A DNA stretch of 64,000 bases from Acidimicrobiaceae bacterium (GCA_003569125.1 BGOG01000001.1:62001-126000), one strand, 5' to 3'; shown: positions 40,353 through 50,855, numbered from the stretch's first letter. Notes: generated by a model from the letters alone, not told the origin. Made by a program: numbers and translations.

Positions 40353-40379
40353 CGTGTGTGCCTCTACCGTTTCAACTTG

Positions 40380-41771
40380 TTACAAGTTTGAATTTGAATC
40401 TGTCGCAAAGTTCTCGAAGCGTGTGTACGCCGCGAGCCAAGCGAGGCGCACTTTGCCCAGTGGCCCGGCACGATGCTTTGAAATACTCAACTCTGCGGCA
40501 CCGAGTTCGTCTTTGTTGTCGGGGTTGTAGACCTCATCGCGATACAAGAACATCACAACGTCGGCATCCTGTTCGAGAGCGCCAGATTCGCGCAAGTCTG
40601 AAAGTGTTGGTCGTTTATCTGTACGCGCCTCTAACCCACGACTCAACTGGCTGAGTGCCAAAATTGGAATCTTGAATTCACGCGCCAAAAGTTTTAACTT
40701 ACGACTAATTTCGCTGACTTCGAGTTGACGGTTCTCTGGTCGACCATCACCACCCATAAGTTGTAGATAGTCGATCACGATAAGCGAGAGATCGCCTTGC
40801 CGACTGAGCGTTCTGCGCGCCTTGGCACGAATTGCGCCCACCGATGTGCCCGGGCTGTCATCAATAATTAACGGCACATCCAAGCGACCCACCGCGTGTC
40901 CGATCTTTGTCCAGTCGTTAGGTGTTGGACGACCGCTACGCAAAACAGCTGAGTCGACGCCGGCTTCACTCGCCAAGATTCTTTGTACAAGTTCTGCGCT
41001 TCCCATTTCTAGCGAAAAGAACAGCACCGTTTTACCTGAGCTACGCGCCACATGCACCGCGATACCAAGTGCGAGCGCTGACTTTCCCATTGCGGGGCGA
41101 GCACCAAGAATATTCAAGGTGCCTGGTTGTAGCCCAAGCAAGATTTTATCTAAGCCAGCCAAACCGGTTGCCGTGCCGGTTATTAGCTCTTTGTTGTTGG
41201 CGCGGTCTTCCAACTTCTCCATCGCGTCTTCGACCAAACTTTTGAGTGGTTGCGACGCATCACCGATATTGCTCTCTGAAACATCAAATACTTTTGATTC
41301 AGAATCGTCGATCGCTTTTGCCACATCTTCTGGTCCGCTATAGGCGATCTCGGCGATTTCTGATGCGACCGTCAACAGTCTTCGTAGTGAAGCAGTTTCA
41401 CGAACAATTTTCGCGTAGCGGTCGGCGCTTGTAATTGCCGGTGTCGCGTTTTGCAAAGTCAGAAGCGCGTCGATGCCACCCATTGCGTCGAGCAAACTAT
41501 TGCGCCGCAACTCTTCACCAACTGTTATCGGATCAACAGGCTCGCCCGAAGTATTGAGAGACCGAATCGCGTCAAAAATATGTTGGTGCGCTGGTTTATA
41601 AAACTCCTCGGATCTAACGCCACGTTCAAATGCAACTGCAACCGCTTCTTGCGACAACAACATTGCACCGAGCAACGATGCTTCTGCTTCGATGCTGTGC
41701 GGAGGAATTCGATTTGATTGTCGCTGCGGTGCGCCAGAACGGTCACCACGAGGAAATTCAGCAATCGACAT
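40380..41771 (-). CDS. dnaB: replicative DNA helicase DnaB
   Basis: GARPAMGKSALALGIA Walker A, LIVIDYLQLM, LSQLSRGLEAR. Confidence 0.97.
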   Translation of the reverse strand: MSIAEFPRGDRSGAPQRQSNRIPPHSIEAEASLLGAMLLSQEAVAVAFERGVRSEEFYKPAHQHIFDAIRSLNTSGEPVDPITVGEELRRNSLLDAMGGIDALLTLQNATPAITSADRYAKIVRETASLRRLLTVASEIAEIAYSGPEDVAKAIDDSESKVFDVSESNIGDASQPLKSLVEDAMEKLEDRANNKELITGTATGLAGLDKILLGLQPGTLNILGARPAMGKSALALGIAVHVARSSGKTVLFFSLEMGSAELVQRILASEAGVDSAVLRSGRPTPNDWTKIGHAVGRLDVPLIIDDSPGTSVGAIRAKARRTLSRQGDLSLIVIDYLQLMGGDGRPENRQLEVSEISRKLKLLAREFKIPILALSQLSRGLEARTDKRPTLSDLRESGALEQDADVVMFLYRDEVYNPDNKDELGAAELSISKHRAGPLGKVRLAWLAAYTRFENFATDSNSNL

Positions 41772-41830
41772 GACTACACAATGCCTGCGTTTGCCTGTTG
41801 ATTGCTAGCGGTATAACCCTGTGATTTTCA

Positions 41831-41851
41831 TGTGGATAGCAGTGTGGATAA
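41831..41851. promoter_or_regulatory. pair of DnaA boxes upstream of dnaB
   Basis: TGTGGATAG (41831-41839) and TGTGGATAA (41843-41851, perfect TTATCCACA complement). Confidence 0.6.
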
Positions 41852-41891
41852 CAATGATAATAAAACGGTGACGCGTTGCCAGAAAACAACT

Positions 41892-42338
41892 TTATTTAGT
41901 GACGATGTTTACCGAGATATTTGACAACACTTCTGCAAACAACTCGACAACAACTACATGCTCGCCAAGTTGACGCAACGGTGCTTCTAATTGCACTTGC
42001 TTGCGATCAATCGTTGCACCAGTCTGGTCGAATATTGCCTTGACAATTTCTGCGCTAGTGATCGAACCAAACAGACGTCCTTCATTGCCCGCCTTGGCCG
42101 CAATTGTTATAACTTTTGTCGCCAGTGATGTGGCAAGATTGCGAGCCGACTCACGATCTGTTGCGGCCTTGAGTTCTTGCGCCTTGCGCATGATCTCGGC
42201 TTGAGCAACAGTGCCATCGTTGGCAATAACCGCAAGATCGTTTGGCAACAAGAAGTTGCGCGCGTGACCAGCCGATACGGCGACTATGTCGCCGCGACGA
42301 CCAACGCCCTTGACATCAGATCGAAGAAGAACTTTCAT
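41892..42338 (-). CDS. rplI: 50S ribosomal protein L9
   Basis: [36 protein letters not shown]. Confidence 0.97.
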   Translation of the reverse strand: MKVLLRSDVKGVGRRGDIVAVSAGHARNFLLPNDLAVIANDGTVAQAEIMRKAQELKAATDRESARNLATSLATKVITIAAKAGNEGRLFGSITSAEIVKAIFDQTGATIDRKQVQLEAPLRQLGEHVVVVELFAEVLSNISVNIVTK

Positions 42339-42787
42339 GATGCTGCCCCTTCGACACTAACTTCGGTTGATATTTCTGCAGTGATATTTGGTGCAACTTC
42401 AACCGTCTCAGAAACAGTTACCGAACTACGCGGTGCAGCATCGTCGCGGCGCGGACGGCGCGGACCACGATCGCGGTCTCGGTCGTCGGAACCATATTCG
42501 CCACGCTCGCGTGGAGCACGCGCAGCAGAAACCTGCTTCATGTATGGCAACAAAGCCATCTCACGAGCATTCTTGACTGCTGTCGCAATATCGCGTTGAA
42601 GTTGAACGTTGTTGCCGTTCATTCGTCGCGCACGCAACTTTGAGCGGTCTGACATGAACCGTTGCAATAAATTGACATCTTTATAGTCAACAAAGCCGAT
42701 CTTTTCTTTGACCACAACATTTGAGCGCTTCTTTGGTTTGCGCAACAACGCTTTTTGGGCACGTAACTTGTTTGATTTACTTGTCAT
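42335..42787 (-). CDS. rpsR: 30S ribosomal protein S18 with long C-terminal extension
   Basis: S18 core ([49 protein letters not shown]) then ~65 aa RG/acidic tail. Confidence 0.95.
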   Translation of the reverse strand: MTSKSNKLRAQKALLRKPKKRSNVVVKEKIGFVDYKDVNLLQRFMSDRSKLRARRMNGNNVQLQRDIATAVKNAREMALLPYMKQVSAARAPRERGEYGSDDRDRDRGPRRPRRDDAAPRSSVTVSETVEVAPNITAEISTEVSVEGAAS

Positions 42788-42879
42788 TGGGAATGTCCTT
42801 AGTTGTCGAGTTAATTTTTATTCGCTTGATTGATGTTTTGTTAATGCTTTGATGATGCTTTGATTAAAATAATTAATTT

Positions 42880-43332
42880 CTAGAACGGTTCTTCGCCATC
42901 AAAAGGCGTTGCTTCGGTGCCTGGGTTCGTGCCTGTATTCGCTGGACGATTTGCTGCTCCGCCGCCTTGACCATCTTGTTTTGGTGTGCGCACAACCGTT
43001 GCCGTTGCCCAACGCAAACTTGGCCCAAGTTCATCGGCAATGACATCAATTGCTGTTCGTTTTTCGCCTTCACGAGATGTGTATTCGCGTTGCTCAAGAC
43101 GACCGGTTACGACAACTCGTGTGCCTTTGGTGAATGTCGCCGCAGCGTTCTCACCCAGTTGACCCCACGCTGTGACATTGAAGTATGAAGTTTGTTCTTG
43201 CCATTCGCCGTTGACCTGATAACGACGGCCGACAGCAATGCCGAACGACGCAACAGCTCGTCCAGTAGCGGTAAATCGAATTTCCGGGTCACGAGTTAAA
43301 TTTCCGACGAGAGTGATGCTGTTGTCAGCCAT
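42880..43332 (-). CDS. ssb: single-stranded DNA-binding protein
   Basis: MADNSITLVGNLTRDPEIRFTATGRAVASFGIAV; acidic tail FDGEEPF. Confidence 0.96.
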   Translation of the reverse strand: MADNSITLVGNLTRDPEIRFTATGRAVASFGIAVGRRYQVNGEWQEQTSYFNVTAWGQLGENAAATFTKGTRVVVTGRLEQREYTSREGEKRTAIDVIADELGPSLRWATATVVRTPKQDGQGGGAANRPANTGTNPGTEATPFDGEEPF

Positions 43333-43363
43333 TTTTTATCCTTTTATTTCTGTGTAACTATTT

Positions 43364-43690
43364 TTATGCCGAGACGGTCATACCGCGACGTGCGGCTTCG
43401 TCATCAGGAAGGCGGAGGAGTTTGTGTCTAAGAACATCATCTGCGATTCGCATGGCGCGCTCGGCTTCGTCGAGTGCACCACCTGGCGCTGAGATATTGA
43501 AAATTGCGTAGTATCCATCTTCTTGTTTTTTGATTGGATAAGCCAAGCGGCGCTTGCCCCACCAATCAGGTGTGCCATGAACTGTGCCGCCGGCAGTAGT
43601 TACTGACTTTGTAACTACAGCGATCCAGTTGTGGGCTGCGGACTCTTCAAGGTTGCCGCTGAGGATGACCATTAATTCGTATGCTCGCAT
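43364..43690 (-). CDS. rpsF: 30S ribosomal protein S6
   Basis: MRAYELMVILSGNLEE, WGKRRLAYPIKKQEDGYYAIF. Confidence 0.96.
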   Translation of the reverse strand: MRAYELMVILSGNLEESAAHNWIAVVTKSVTTAGGTVHGTPDWWGKRRLAYPIKKQEDGYYAIFNISAPGGALDEAERAMRIADDVLRHKLLRLPDDEAARRGMTVSA

Positions 43691-43703
43691 GAACGTAAAA
43701 ACT

Positions 43704-43741
43704 CCCTTCGGACCCAACGATTAATTGGGGCCCCCGAAGGG
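43704..43741 (-). promoter_or_regulatory. rpsF leader hairpin, possible S6:S18-type autoregulatory element
   Basis: CCCTTCGG...CCGAAGGG outer stem and CCCAA/TTGGG inner stem directly over the rpsF Shine-Dalgarno. Confidence 0.5.
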
Positions 43742-43804
43742 GCAGGTATGTGAAGTTGAAAGTGTAACGGCACGAAGGCATAGTGCCACGGGCCTGTTGC
43801 AGGG

Positions 43805-44239
43805 TTATTGAGAGATGGCAGACTTTCGAGACTTGCGATGGCCACCCAGAACGCGAGTTTTAAGCAAATGGTGCCACGAGCATGATCGGCAAACCTCGAT
43901 TAAATAGGCCGTGAATCTCTCTGGGCGAAAATCAAACTCTTCTACCTCGGCTCGAGTAGCAATGAATCGCCCATGGCTCGGTAGCCGCGGCCCAAAAACA
44001 TACGACACCGTGACAAGTTGATCGTTGACACAAATTGGGCACTTGACGCGGGTTGGTCGACCAAAGTTTCGCGCCACGCGCAACAATTCTGGGTGAGCAT
44101 CGCACAAGGTATCGCGAGAAACTTCTCCGCGCCGAAAATTATTTATCAAGGCACGTCGTGTAAGACGATGATCGATTTCGCCAACAGAGTTTTCTGCCTG
44201 CGTTTCTTCGTCATCTCTATTTTCGGTTTTACGTGCCAT
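43805..44239 (-). CDS. DUF5318 family protein
   Basis: CDAHPELLRVARNFGRPTRVKCPIC...VEVCRSCSWHHLL pattern with two CxxC pairs. Confidence 0.82.
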   Translation of the reverse strand: MARKTENRDDEETQAENSVGEIDHRLTRRALINNFRRGEVSRDTLCDAHPELLRVARNFGRPTRVKCPICVNDQLVTVSYVFGPRLPSHGRFIATRAEVEEFDFRPERFTAYLIEVCRSCSWHHLLKTRVLGGHRKSRKSAISQ

Positions 44240-44324
44240 AATTATTAAGACTGTAACATTCAAACAAGTACGATTAAAAACTCGTCAATAACAATTTAGA
44301 AAAACTAGTGAAAACTAGTAATAA

Positions 44325-45725
44325 CTACTTGCTTCGCGAGTCCCACCACGATTTTAAACGTGCGCGTATTGCTTCGTCACCGAGCAAACCTTCTTCGATT
44401 CTTATCTCCATGAGAAACTCAAGTGCGTCACCGATGTCACGGCCCGGCTTGATTTTAAGAAACTCCATCACTTGAGAGCCGTCTAACTCTGGACGCATTG
44501 CTTTCAGTTCTTCACTCGCGGCGAGTTCTGCGATACGTTGTTCAAGTTCGCTCATACGTCGGGCCAATGCCTCGACTTTTTTCTCATTACGTGTCGTACA
44601 ATCACTTCGCGTCAAAACATTCAGGTCGGCCAAATGTTCACCGGCATCGCGCACATAGCGTCGTACCGCAGCGTCGGTCCATCCCATTTGATATGTATGA
44701 AATCGTGCGCTGAGCGCGACGAGTTCAGAAACGGTTTCAATATCTTGGGTCGAATATTTCAGTTTTCTCATTCGTTCTCGTGTCATTCGGGCGCCAACTG
44801 CCTCGTGATGATAAAAAGTTACGCCTTTGCCGGCGCGAATAGATCTCGTCTTGGGCTTACCCACGTCATGAAACAACGCAGCCAATCGTGTGATCCGAAA
44901 ATCGCATGGCGCGTCGGGCTGAACATTCTCGACGACTGCCAGAGTGTGCGTGAGTACATCTTTATGCCTGTGAATTGGATCTTGTTCAAGTTGCATCGCC
45001 GCTAATTCGGGCAAAAAATGTTGCGATAATCCATTATCAACCAAGAACCACAGACCAAACGACGGACGCAATGTGACCATCAATCGATCGAATTCGTCAC
45101 GAATTCTCTCGGCGCTGACAATTGTGATGCGCTCGTTCATTACTTTGACCGCCGCAGTCAACTCAGGCACGGGCACAACCCCAAGACCTGAGATAAACCG
45201 AGCCGCTCGCAGCATTCGCAACGGATCATCGCTGAAACTTATTTCTGGAGACAATGGCGTGCGCAAAACTTTGGCCAGCAAATCTGCCATGCCATTGAAC
45301 GGATCAATAAGTTCAGGGGCTTCCTGAGTTACGTCTAACGCCATTGAGTTAATCGTGAAATCGCGCCGTGAAAGATCTTCGTGAACATCTTTTGAGAATT
45401 GCACATCTGGTTTGCGAGAGTCCGGCGAATACGCTTCGGCGCGGTGAGTCGTGATTTCGTAAACACGCTCGCCTTTTTTCGCGCCAATCGTGCCGAACCG
45501 TTCGCCTTGTGTCCACAGCGCATCTGACCAGCCGGCAAGTACAGACTTGATCTGATCTGGATGAGCATCAGTTGTTAGATCAAAATCTAAATCTTTGACG
45601 TTGCGATCCAACATTAAATCTCGCACTGTTCCGCCCACCAAAAATAGTTTGAAACCGGCATCGCGAAATCTAGGTACCAGCTCGGCGATCTCGTTTAAAA
45701 CAGGCGCGAAGCGCTGGGGCATCAC
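44325..45725 (-). CDS. cca: CCA tRNA nucleotidyltransferase / poly(A) polymerase family
   Basis: LFLVGGTVRDLMLDRNVKDLDFDLTTDA, RRDFTINSMALD, HDVGKPKT HD domain. Confidence 0.94.
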   Translation of the reverse strand: MMPQRFAPVLNEIAELVPRFRDAGFKLFLVGGTVRDLMLDRNVKDLDFDLTTDAHPDQIKSVLAGWSDALWTQGERFGTIGAKKGERVYEITTHRAEAYSPDSRKPDVQFSKDVHEDLSRRDFTINSMALDVTQEAPELIDPFNGMADLLAKVLRTPLSPEISFSDDPLRMLRAARFISGLGVVPVPELTAAVKVMNERITIVSAERIRDEFDRLMVTLRPSFGLWFLVDNGLSQHFLPELAAMQLEQDPIHRHKDVLTHTLAVVENVQPDAPCDFRITRLAALFHDVGKPKTRSIRAGKGVTFYHHEAVGARMTRERMRKLKYSTQDIETVSELVALSARFHTYQMGWTDAAVRRYVRDAGEHLADLNVLTRSDCTTRNEKKVEALARRMSELEQRIAELAASEELKAMRPELDGSQVMEFLKIKPGRDIGDALEFLMEIRIEEGLLGDEAIRARLKSWWDSRSK

Positions 45726-45812
45726 GGTTACAGGCTACGCAATAGTAAGCATCAACTGATGAGTTTGTTCATTAGATGGGGTCAGTGGCACTACCGTAAA
45801 TGCCTAGTGAAT

Positions 45813-47869
45813 ATGCGTCTGAAAACACTGATCGCGCCGATACTCATGGCTGGTGTAATCAGCACCGCCACCCCACTGGCATTGCCACTTTCTGCTCAGG
45901 CGCAACGAGTCGAGGATATTGCCGAAACTGGTTTGAAATTATCCGCACAAAACTTTCATATTTACACTTCGGGTAACTTGCGCTTTGTTTTTTCGGTAGA
46001 CGACGCCAATTTGCTGGACAAACTATTGACGGTCAAAAATTCTGTGGTTCGTGTTTCGATTGGCGCCAGAGTTACAAAGGGCGATCAAGAAGTTCGTGAG
46101 CTGATCACCAACTCGGCGTTGTTCGTAGCCACAGACTCGGTTGACTTTGCGACCCAAAATATTTTGCGTACGCAAGACGGTCAATTTGAATTAAATGTTC
46201 CGACTACTGATTTGCGTGTGGCTACGACCAGTGGCTTAAATGCGGGTCAGCAAAATGACGTTAAAAGAATCGAGTTCACAGGTCCCGGTATTTACTCAGT
46301 TCGAATCGAGGCCCTGATCAACAAACAGTGCGCGCCTCTTCGACGAGTTTCGTCAATCGCGTCGATCTTTCAACTCGCCTTGAGCCGATGCCGATAAATA
46401 TCGTCGTCACGTTGGATGGCACTAACACACTGCAACTTGACGGTTCACACGTAGTTGACGACCTGACTCGTGAAAAAATTTCTCAATTGATCTCGTTATT
46501 AGAACTTGACGGACCACTCGTCTCTACCCAGGTATCTCCACAAGTCGTCGATGGTTTGAGTAAATCAAAAGACCCGGCAGATCAAGAGTTGCTTGCTCGA
46601 CTTACCGACGCAATCAGCAAGACAAACTTGGTCGCAACGACTTTTCTGGCGTTTGATCCGTCAGGCGCACGAAAAACTATGCACGAAAAAGAATTCAACG
46701 CACTAGTTGATCTTGGCAAGAACAGTTTAAGTTCTCGCTTCACTTCAAATGCTGCGATTTCGGATGTTTGGATTGCCCGAAATCCAATTGATCAGTCAGG
46801 GGTGGACCTGTTGGCTGAATCTGGATATCGATCAATTGTTATGTTGCCCAAAGCAGGTGCCGCATTGGGCACCTACGACAACACGGCTCGACCATATCGC
46901 CTGGTCTCTGGTACCAAAACGATGGCACTATATGTCGTTGACCCGAATTATGTAACACAATTAGCAGACCAGAAAAATAATTCGTTCATTACCGCGAGTG
47001 CAATCGCCGCCCAGTTGTTGGCCCAACGCGGCAAAATTGAAAGTGACGGTGGAACCCCTGCGCTGAAGCGAACCGTTTTGACGACTCAAGATGGTGCAGT
47101 ATTGAATTCAAATTTGATCCATCAAATTTTGTTGATTTTAAAACGCGTCCCACAACAGATCGCATTGCAGACGTTAAATAATCTGCCTGAACCACGACAA
47201 GATGCGTATAAACCTAATCTTCGTACCAGAGATCTATCTGAATTCGAAACAAGAATGAACGGTATTGACCTGCTTCGCACCGACCTCAACAAACTCAATT
47301 CTTCGCTTGATCAAAATTCAAATACTTGGACGATTTGGAACGAACGACTGATGGTCATGTCCAGCGATACTTTGACAACAGAACAACGCGAAGAATTTGC
47401 CACGCAAACTCGAAGCGAACTCAAAACTTTACGAACCGCGGTAACTCTTAAAGATGGCACGACTTTCACATTCGGAAGTCGTAAAAGTCAATTACGACTC
47501 GATTTGAAAAATTCGTCAAACGAAGATTTGACGATTCAAGTAAAAATCGACAGTCCAAAACTGAGACTCGACAGATCGATGGCGGTGATCGAAATTCCGG
47601 CGAATAGTGCCAACGAACTGGTAATCAACGCCGTCGCATTATCGAATGGTTTGTTTCCTGTTGCCGTGCGAATTTATACAGCCGACGGGTCCAGCCAACT
47701 TGGTAAAAAAATTGAAGTCTCGGCCCGAGTGAACGCAATCGCCGGTCTGGGCCAGGTTGTCAGCGGCGTGGCTTTGCTTCTGCTCTTGACCTGGTGGGCT
47801 GCCCATTTTCGGCGTAAATATAAGACTCAAATGAGTAGTGAAGATCCCGCACTACGCTCGGATACATGA
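45813..47869 (+). CDS. DUF6049-like secreted, C-terminally anchored protein, frameshifted near 46330
   Basis: N-terminal signal peptide in ORF 45759..46397, remainder in ORF 46328..47869 ending with TM LGQVVSGVALLLLLTWWAAHFRRKY; locus matches the actinobacterial cca-DUF6049 order. Confidence 0.65.
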
Positions 47870-48699
47870 CCATCCGCATAGTTACAGATTCTGCTTGTGA
47901 TATCCCTCAAGCATTGGTTGAAAAATACAACATCACCATCGTTCCACTGACTTTCAGTTTTGGCGACAAAGAATTTATTGATCGACAGAGTTTGACGACC
48001 GAAGAATTTTGGCAACATTGTGCAAATTCACCGACGTTGCCACAAACTGCGGCGCCGGCGCCTGGGCAATTTACCCAGGCTTACCGCACGTTGATACAAC
48101 AGGGTGCGACAGGCATCCTCGTGATTAGTCTTTCGCGCGAACTTTCGGCAACGATGCAGTCTGCTGAAACAGGGGCGAAAGAACCCGGCGTCACCGTGCC
48201 GGTGCGATTTGTCGATAGTCGTTCAGCCAGCATGGGTGAAGGAATAACCGTTATCGCAGTAGCCAAAATGGCGGCCGCTGGTGCTTCACTTGATGAACTC
48301 GAAACCGCTGCAAACAATTTCGCAAGTCGGACAAAAGTTTTTGGTGCATTGGACACGCTTGAAAACCTGAAAAAAGGTGGCCGAATCAGCAATACAAAGG
48401 CTTTCTTTGCATCGGCATTGGCGATTAAACCAATTATTGAAGTGCGAGGCGGAAAACTCGAAGAAGGCGGAAAAGAGCGAACTAGGGGCAAAGCACTTGC
48501 TTTTCTTGTTGAAAAAATCAAATCCGCGGGAGAAATTACCGATTTGGCCGTGTTGCATGCACAATGCGCCGATATCGATTCGTTTGTTGCACAGTTAAAG
48601 ACGATCCATCAAGGTGAAATAATTGTCAGCGATATTGGCTCAGTAATCGGCTCGCACACAGGAATCGGAACCGTTGGTGTTACATATCACGTGAAGTGA
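47866..48699 (+). CDS. DegV family protein
   Basis: IVTDSACDIPQALVEKYNITIVPLTFSFGDKEFID, fatty-acid binding DegV fold. Confidence 0.93.
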   Translation: MTIRIVTDSACDIPQALVEKYNITIVPLTFSFGDKEFIDRQSLTTEEFWQHCANSPTLPQTAAPAPGQFTQAYRTLIQQGATGILVISLSRELSATMQSAETGAKEPGVTVPVRFVDSRSASMGEGITVIAVAKMAAAGASLDELETAANNFASRTKVFGALDTLENLKKGGRISNTKAFFASALAIKPIIEVRGGKLEEGGKERTRGKALAFLVEKIKSAGEITDLAVLHAQCADIDSFVAQLKTIHQGEIIVSDIGSVIGSHTGIGTVGVTYHVK

Positions 48700-48746
48700 C
48701 ATTCCCCAATTAATGGGTCGCGCAGAACTAGCGTAAAAGTTCAGCG

Positions 48747-50441
48747 ATGAGACCACTACCCCTCGAAGAACCAGAAGATTCGCAGCGACTTCTCGCTGGT
48801 AGATACCGCCTTGACCGCCAAATTGCGCGCGGTGGAATGGCAGAAGTCTGGCTCGGCACCGACACGTATTTAGGTCGTCAAGTTGCGATCAAAGTTCTAA
48901 AACCCCAACTCGCCAACGATCCTGTTGTCGCCGAACGTTTTCGTCGTGAGGCGCTTGCCTGTGCCGGACTAAATCACGCGAACATCGTTGCGGTTTACGA
49001 TTCGGTCGAAGACAAAGGTCGTCAAGCGGTTGTGATGCAATACATTGAAGGCAAGAGTCTGCGTGAACTTTTGGATAGAAGAAAAAGAATTGGCGCACTC
49101 GTAACGATTCATATGGGAATCGCAATGGCTAGCGCTCTTGATTTCGCACATCACTCCGGACTCGTGCATCGCGACGTAAAGCCCGGCAATATTTTGGTAA
49201 CTCCTCAAGGCAGATTTCTTCTCGCTGATTTTGGTATTGCCAAGGCACTTAGCGCAGTCGGTGAAGATCTAACTCATGACAACGTGATGATGGGTACGGC
49301 AAAATATTTGTCGCCAGAGCAGGTTCGTGGAAAACCTTTAGATGGCCGAGCAGATCTCTACGGACTAGGCCTGGTGATGTATGAATGTCTCGCCGGAAAA
49401 GTTCCGTTTATTGGTGAAACAGATGCAGACACGGCACTGGCTCGGTTGCAGCGTGAGCCAACTGATCTTGCTCATTTACGGCCGTCGCTCGCGCCAGAAC
49501 TTGTGCGTGTAATTCATAAATTGATGGCGCGAAATCCCGAGCATCGCTATTCGACTGGTCAAGAAACATCAGATGCGTTGACTCAAGCGCTTGATGCGCA
49601 AAATAAGCATGCAACTTCGATGACTCCATCAGATGGGGTCAAGTCACCATTACAAGTAGACAAACCCATCGCACGTAAAGAATCTCTGGTCAGTCAGATT
49701 TCTGAGCCGCTAGTTGAAGATTTCTCCGAAGATTTTATTCAAGAACCGGTAAAGATGCGACGATCCGAAAAAAAATTAGAGAAGAAAGAAAATAAACAAA
49801 ACAAAAAAGAATTCAAACGACAAAAGAAAGTCACGAATTCGGGTGGTCGAATACCAACCTTGACAAAGTTTCTAGGTTTGGTCGCGATTTTGTTGAGTAT
49901 CGCCGTGATGTACGTTGCAACTCAAGGTTTCGACTCATCACAATTTATGTCGAGAATTTCTTCATCTCAGACAAACTCCGGGGCCTCAGCGGTAACTATT
50001 GCTCGGATAGTCAGTTATGACCCAAATGGTCAAGATGGTTTAGAAAACGAGGCCGGAGTCTGGTCTCTGACCGATAACGATCAGAAAACCGCATGGTCTA
50101 CAGACTGTTACGCATCAGCGTTCTTTGGTGAAAAAAAATATGTTGGGGTTCTGATTGAACTCTCAGAACCGGCAAGCGGTGTTCTGCAAGTCGGCATGCA
50201 GAATGGTCCATGGTCGCTCGAGATCTACACGGCATCTGGCGTGGCGCCAACTTCGCTAGAGCAATGGGGCGATCCGACGGGCACCGACTACAACACACGG
50301 CGTGGAGTCGCGCGATTTATGGTTCCGAGCCAAACGCAATTCGTCTTGCTGATGTTGCGCGAAATCGGAATGAGCGAACAATGCAGTCCAGATAATCCGT
50401 ATCAGGGGTTGATGCAAGACGTTTCTTTTAACGCTGCATGA
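48747..50441 (+). CDS. serine/threonine protein kinase with TM and C-terminal discoidin-like domain
   Basis: VAIKVLK, HRDVKPGNIL, DFGIAKA; TM ~ FLGLVAILLSIAVMYVA; C-term resembles the extracellular domain of mycobacterial MviN (Rv3910). Confidence 0.9.
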   Translation: MRPLPLEEPEDSQRLLAGRYRLDRQIARGGMAEVWLGTDTYLGRQVAIKVLKPQLANDPVVAERFRREALACAGLNHANIVAVYDSVEDKGRQAVVMQYIEGKSLRELLDRRKRIGALVTIHMGIAMASALDFAHHSGLVHRDVKPGNILVTPQGRFLLADFGIAKALSAVGEDLTHDNVMMGTAKYLSPEQVRGKPLDGRADLYGLGLVMYECLAGKVPFIGETDADTALARLQREPTDLAHLRPSLAPELVRVIHKLMARNPEHRYSTGQETSDALTQALDAQNKHATSMTPSDGVKSPLQVDKPIARKESLVSQISEPLVEDFSEDFIQEPVKMRRSEKKLEKKENKQNKKEFKRQKKVTNSGGRIPTLTKFLGLVAILLSIAVMYVATQGFDSSQFMSRISSSQTNSGASAVTIARIVSYDPNGQDGLENEAGVWSLTDNDQKTAWSTDCYASAFFGEKKYVGVLIELSEPASGVLQVGMQNGPWSLEIYTASGVAPTSLEQWGDPTGTDYNTRRGVARFMVPSQTQFVLLMLREIGMSEQCSPDNPYQGLMQDVSFNAA

Positions 50442-50516
50442 AATAAAGCCAGATAAAACTAACTAAAACTTTAACTTAACTAATTTGCCACAAGTTGCGA
50501 GCATTAGCCTTGCCTT

Positions 50517-50855
50517 GTGATTTCTAATCCGTTTACCGATCCTAAATGGGCCGATAAAACTCTTCGCCTAATTGATCGCACTGTCGGATTCGTTCGCGAT
50601 AAAACCACTCGCCCGCTGGCCAATCTGCTGCGAGCGATCGTGTTCGGCGTAATTTCAATAGTGGCTGGCCTGTTGATCTTTATTTTCGGCTTGATCGGCT
50701 TGGTTCGCGCATGCAATGAGCTTCTGGATGTTTGGTTGTCTAGACCGACGGCCGTCTGGGTCTCATATTTCGTGTTGTCTGCTTTGTTCACCGGTCTTGG
50801 TGCCCTAATGATGCGTAGGCGGCATCGAATTTCTAATAAATCAGAGACTAAATAA
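50517..50855 (+). CDS. small membrane protein, two TM
   Basis: 112 aa; GTG start; conserved-type locus before trxB. Confidence 0.6.
   Translation: MISNPFTDPKWADKTLRLIDRTVGFVRDKTTRPLANLLRAIVFGVISIVAGLLIFIFGLIGLVRACNELLDVWLSRPTAVWVSYFVLSALFTGLGALMMRRRHRISNKSETK

Noticed and set aside
42177-42599. 140 aa plus-strand ORF over rplI/rpsR
   Set aside because: Antisense to ribosomal protein genes; low-complexity RG region yields a spurious long frame
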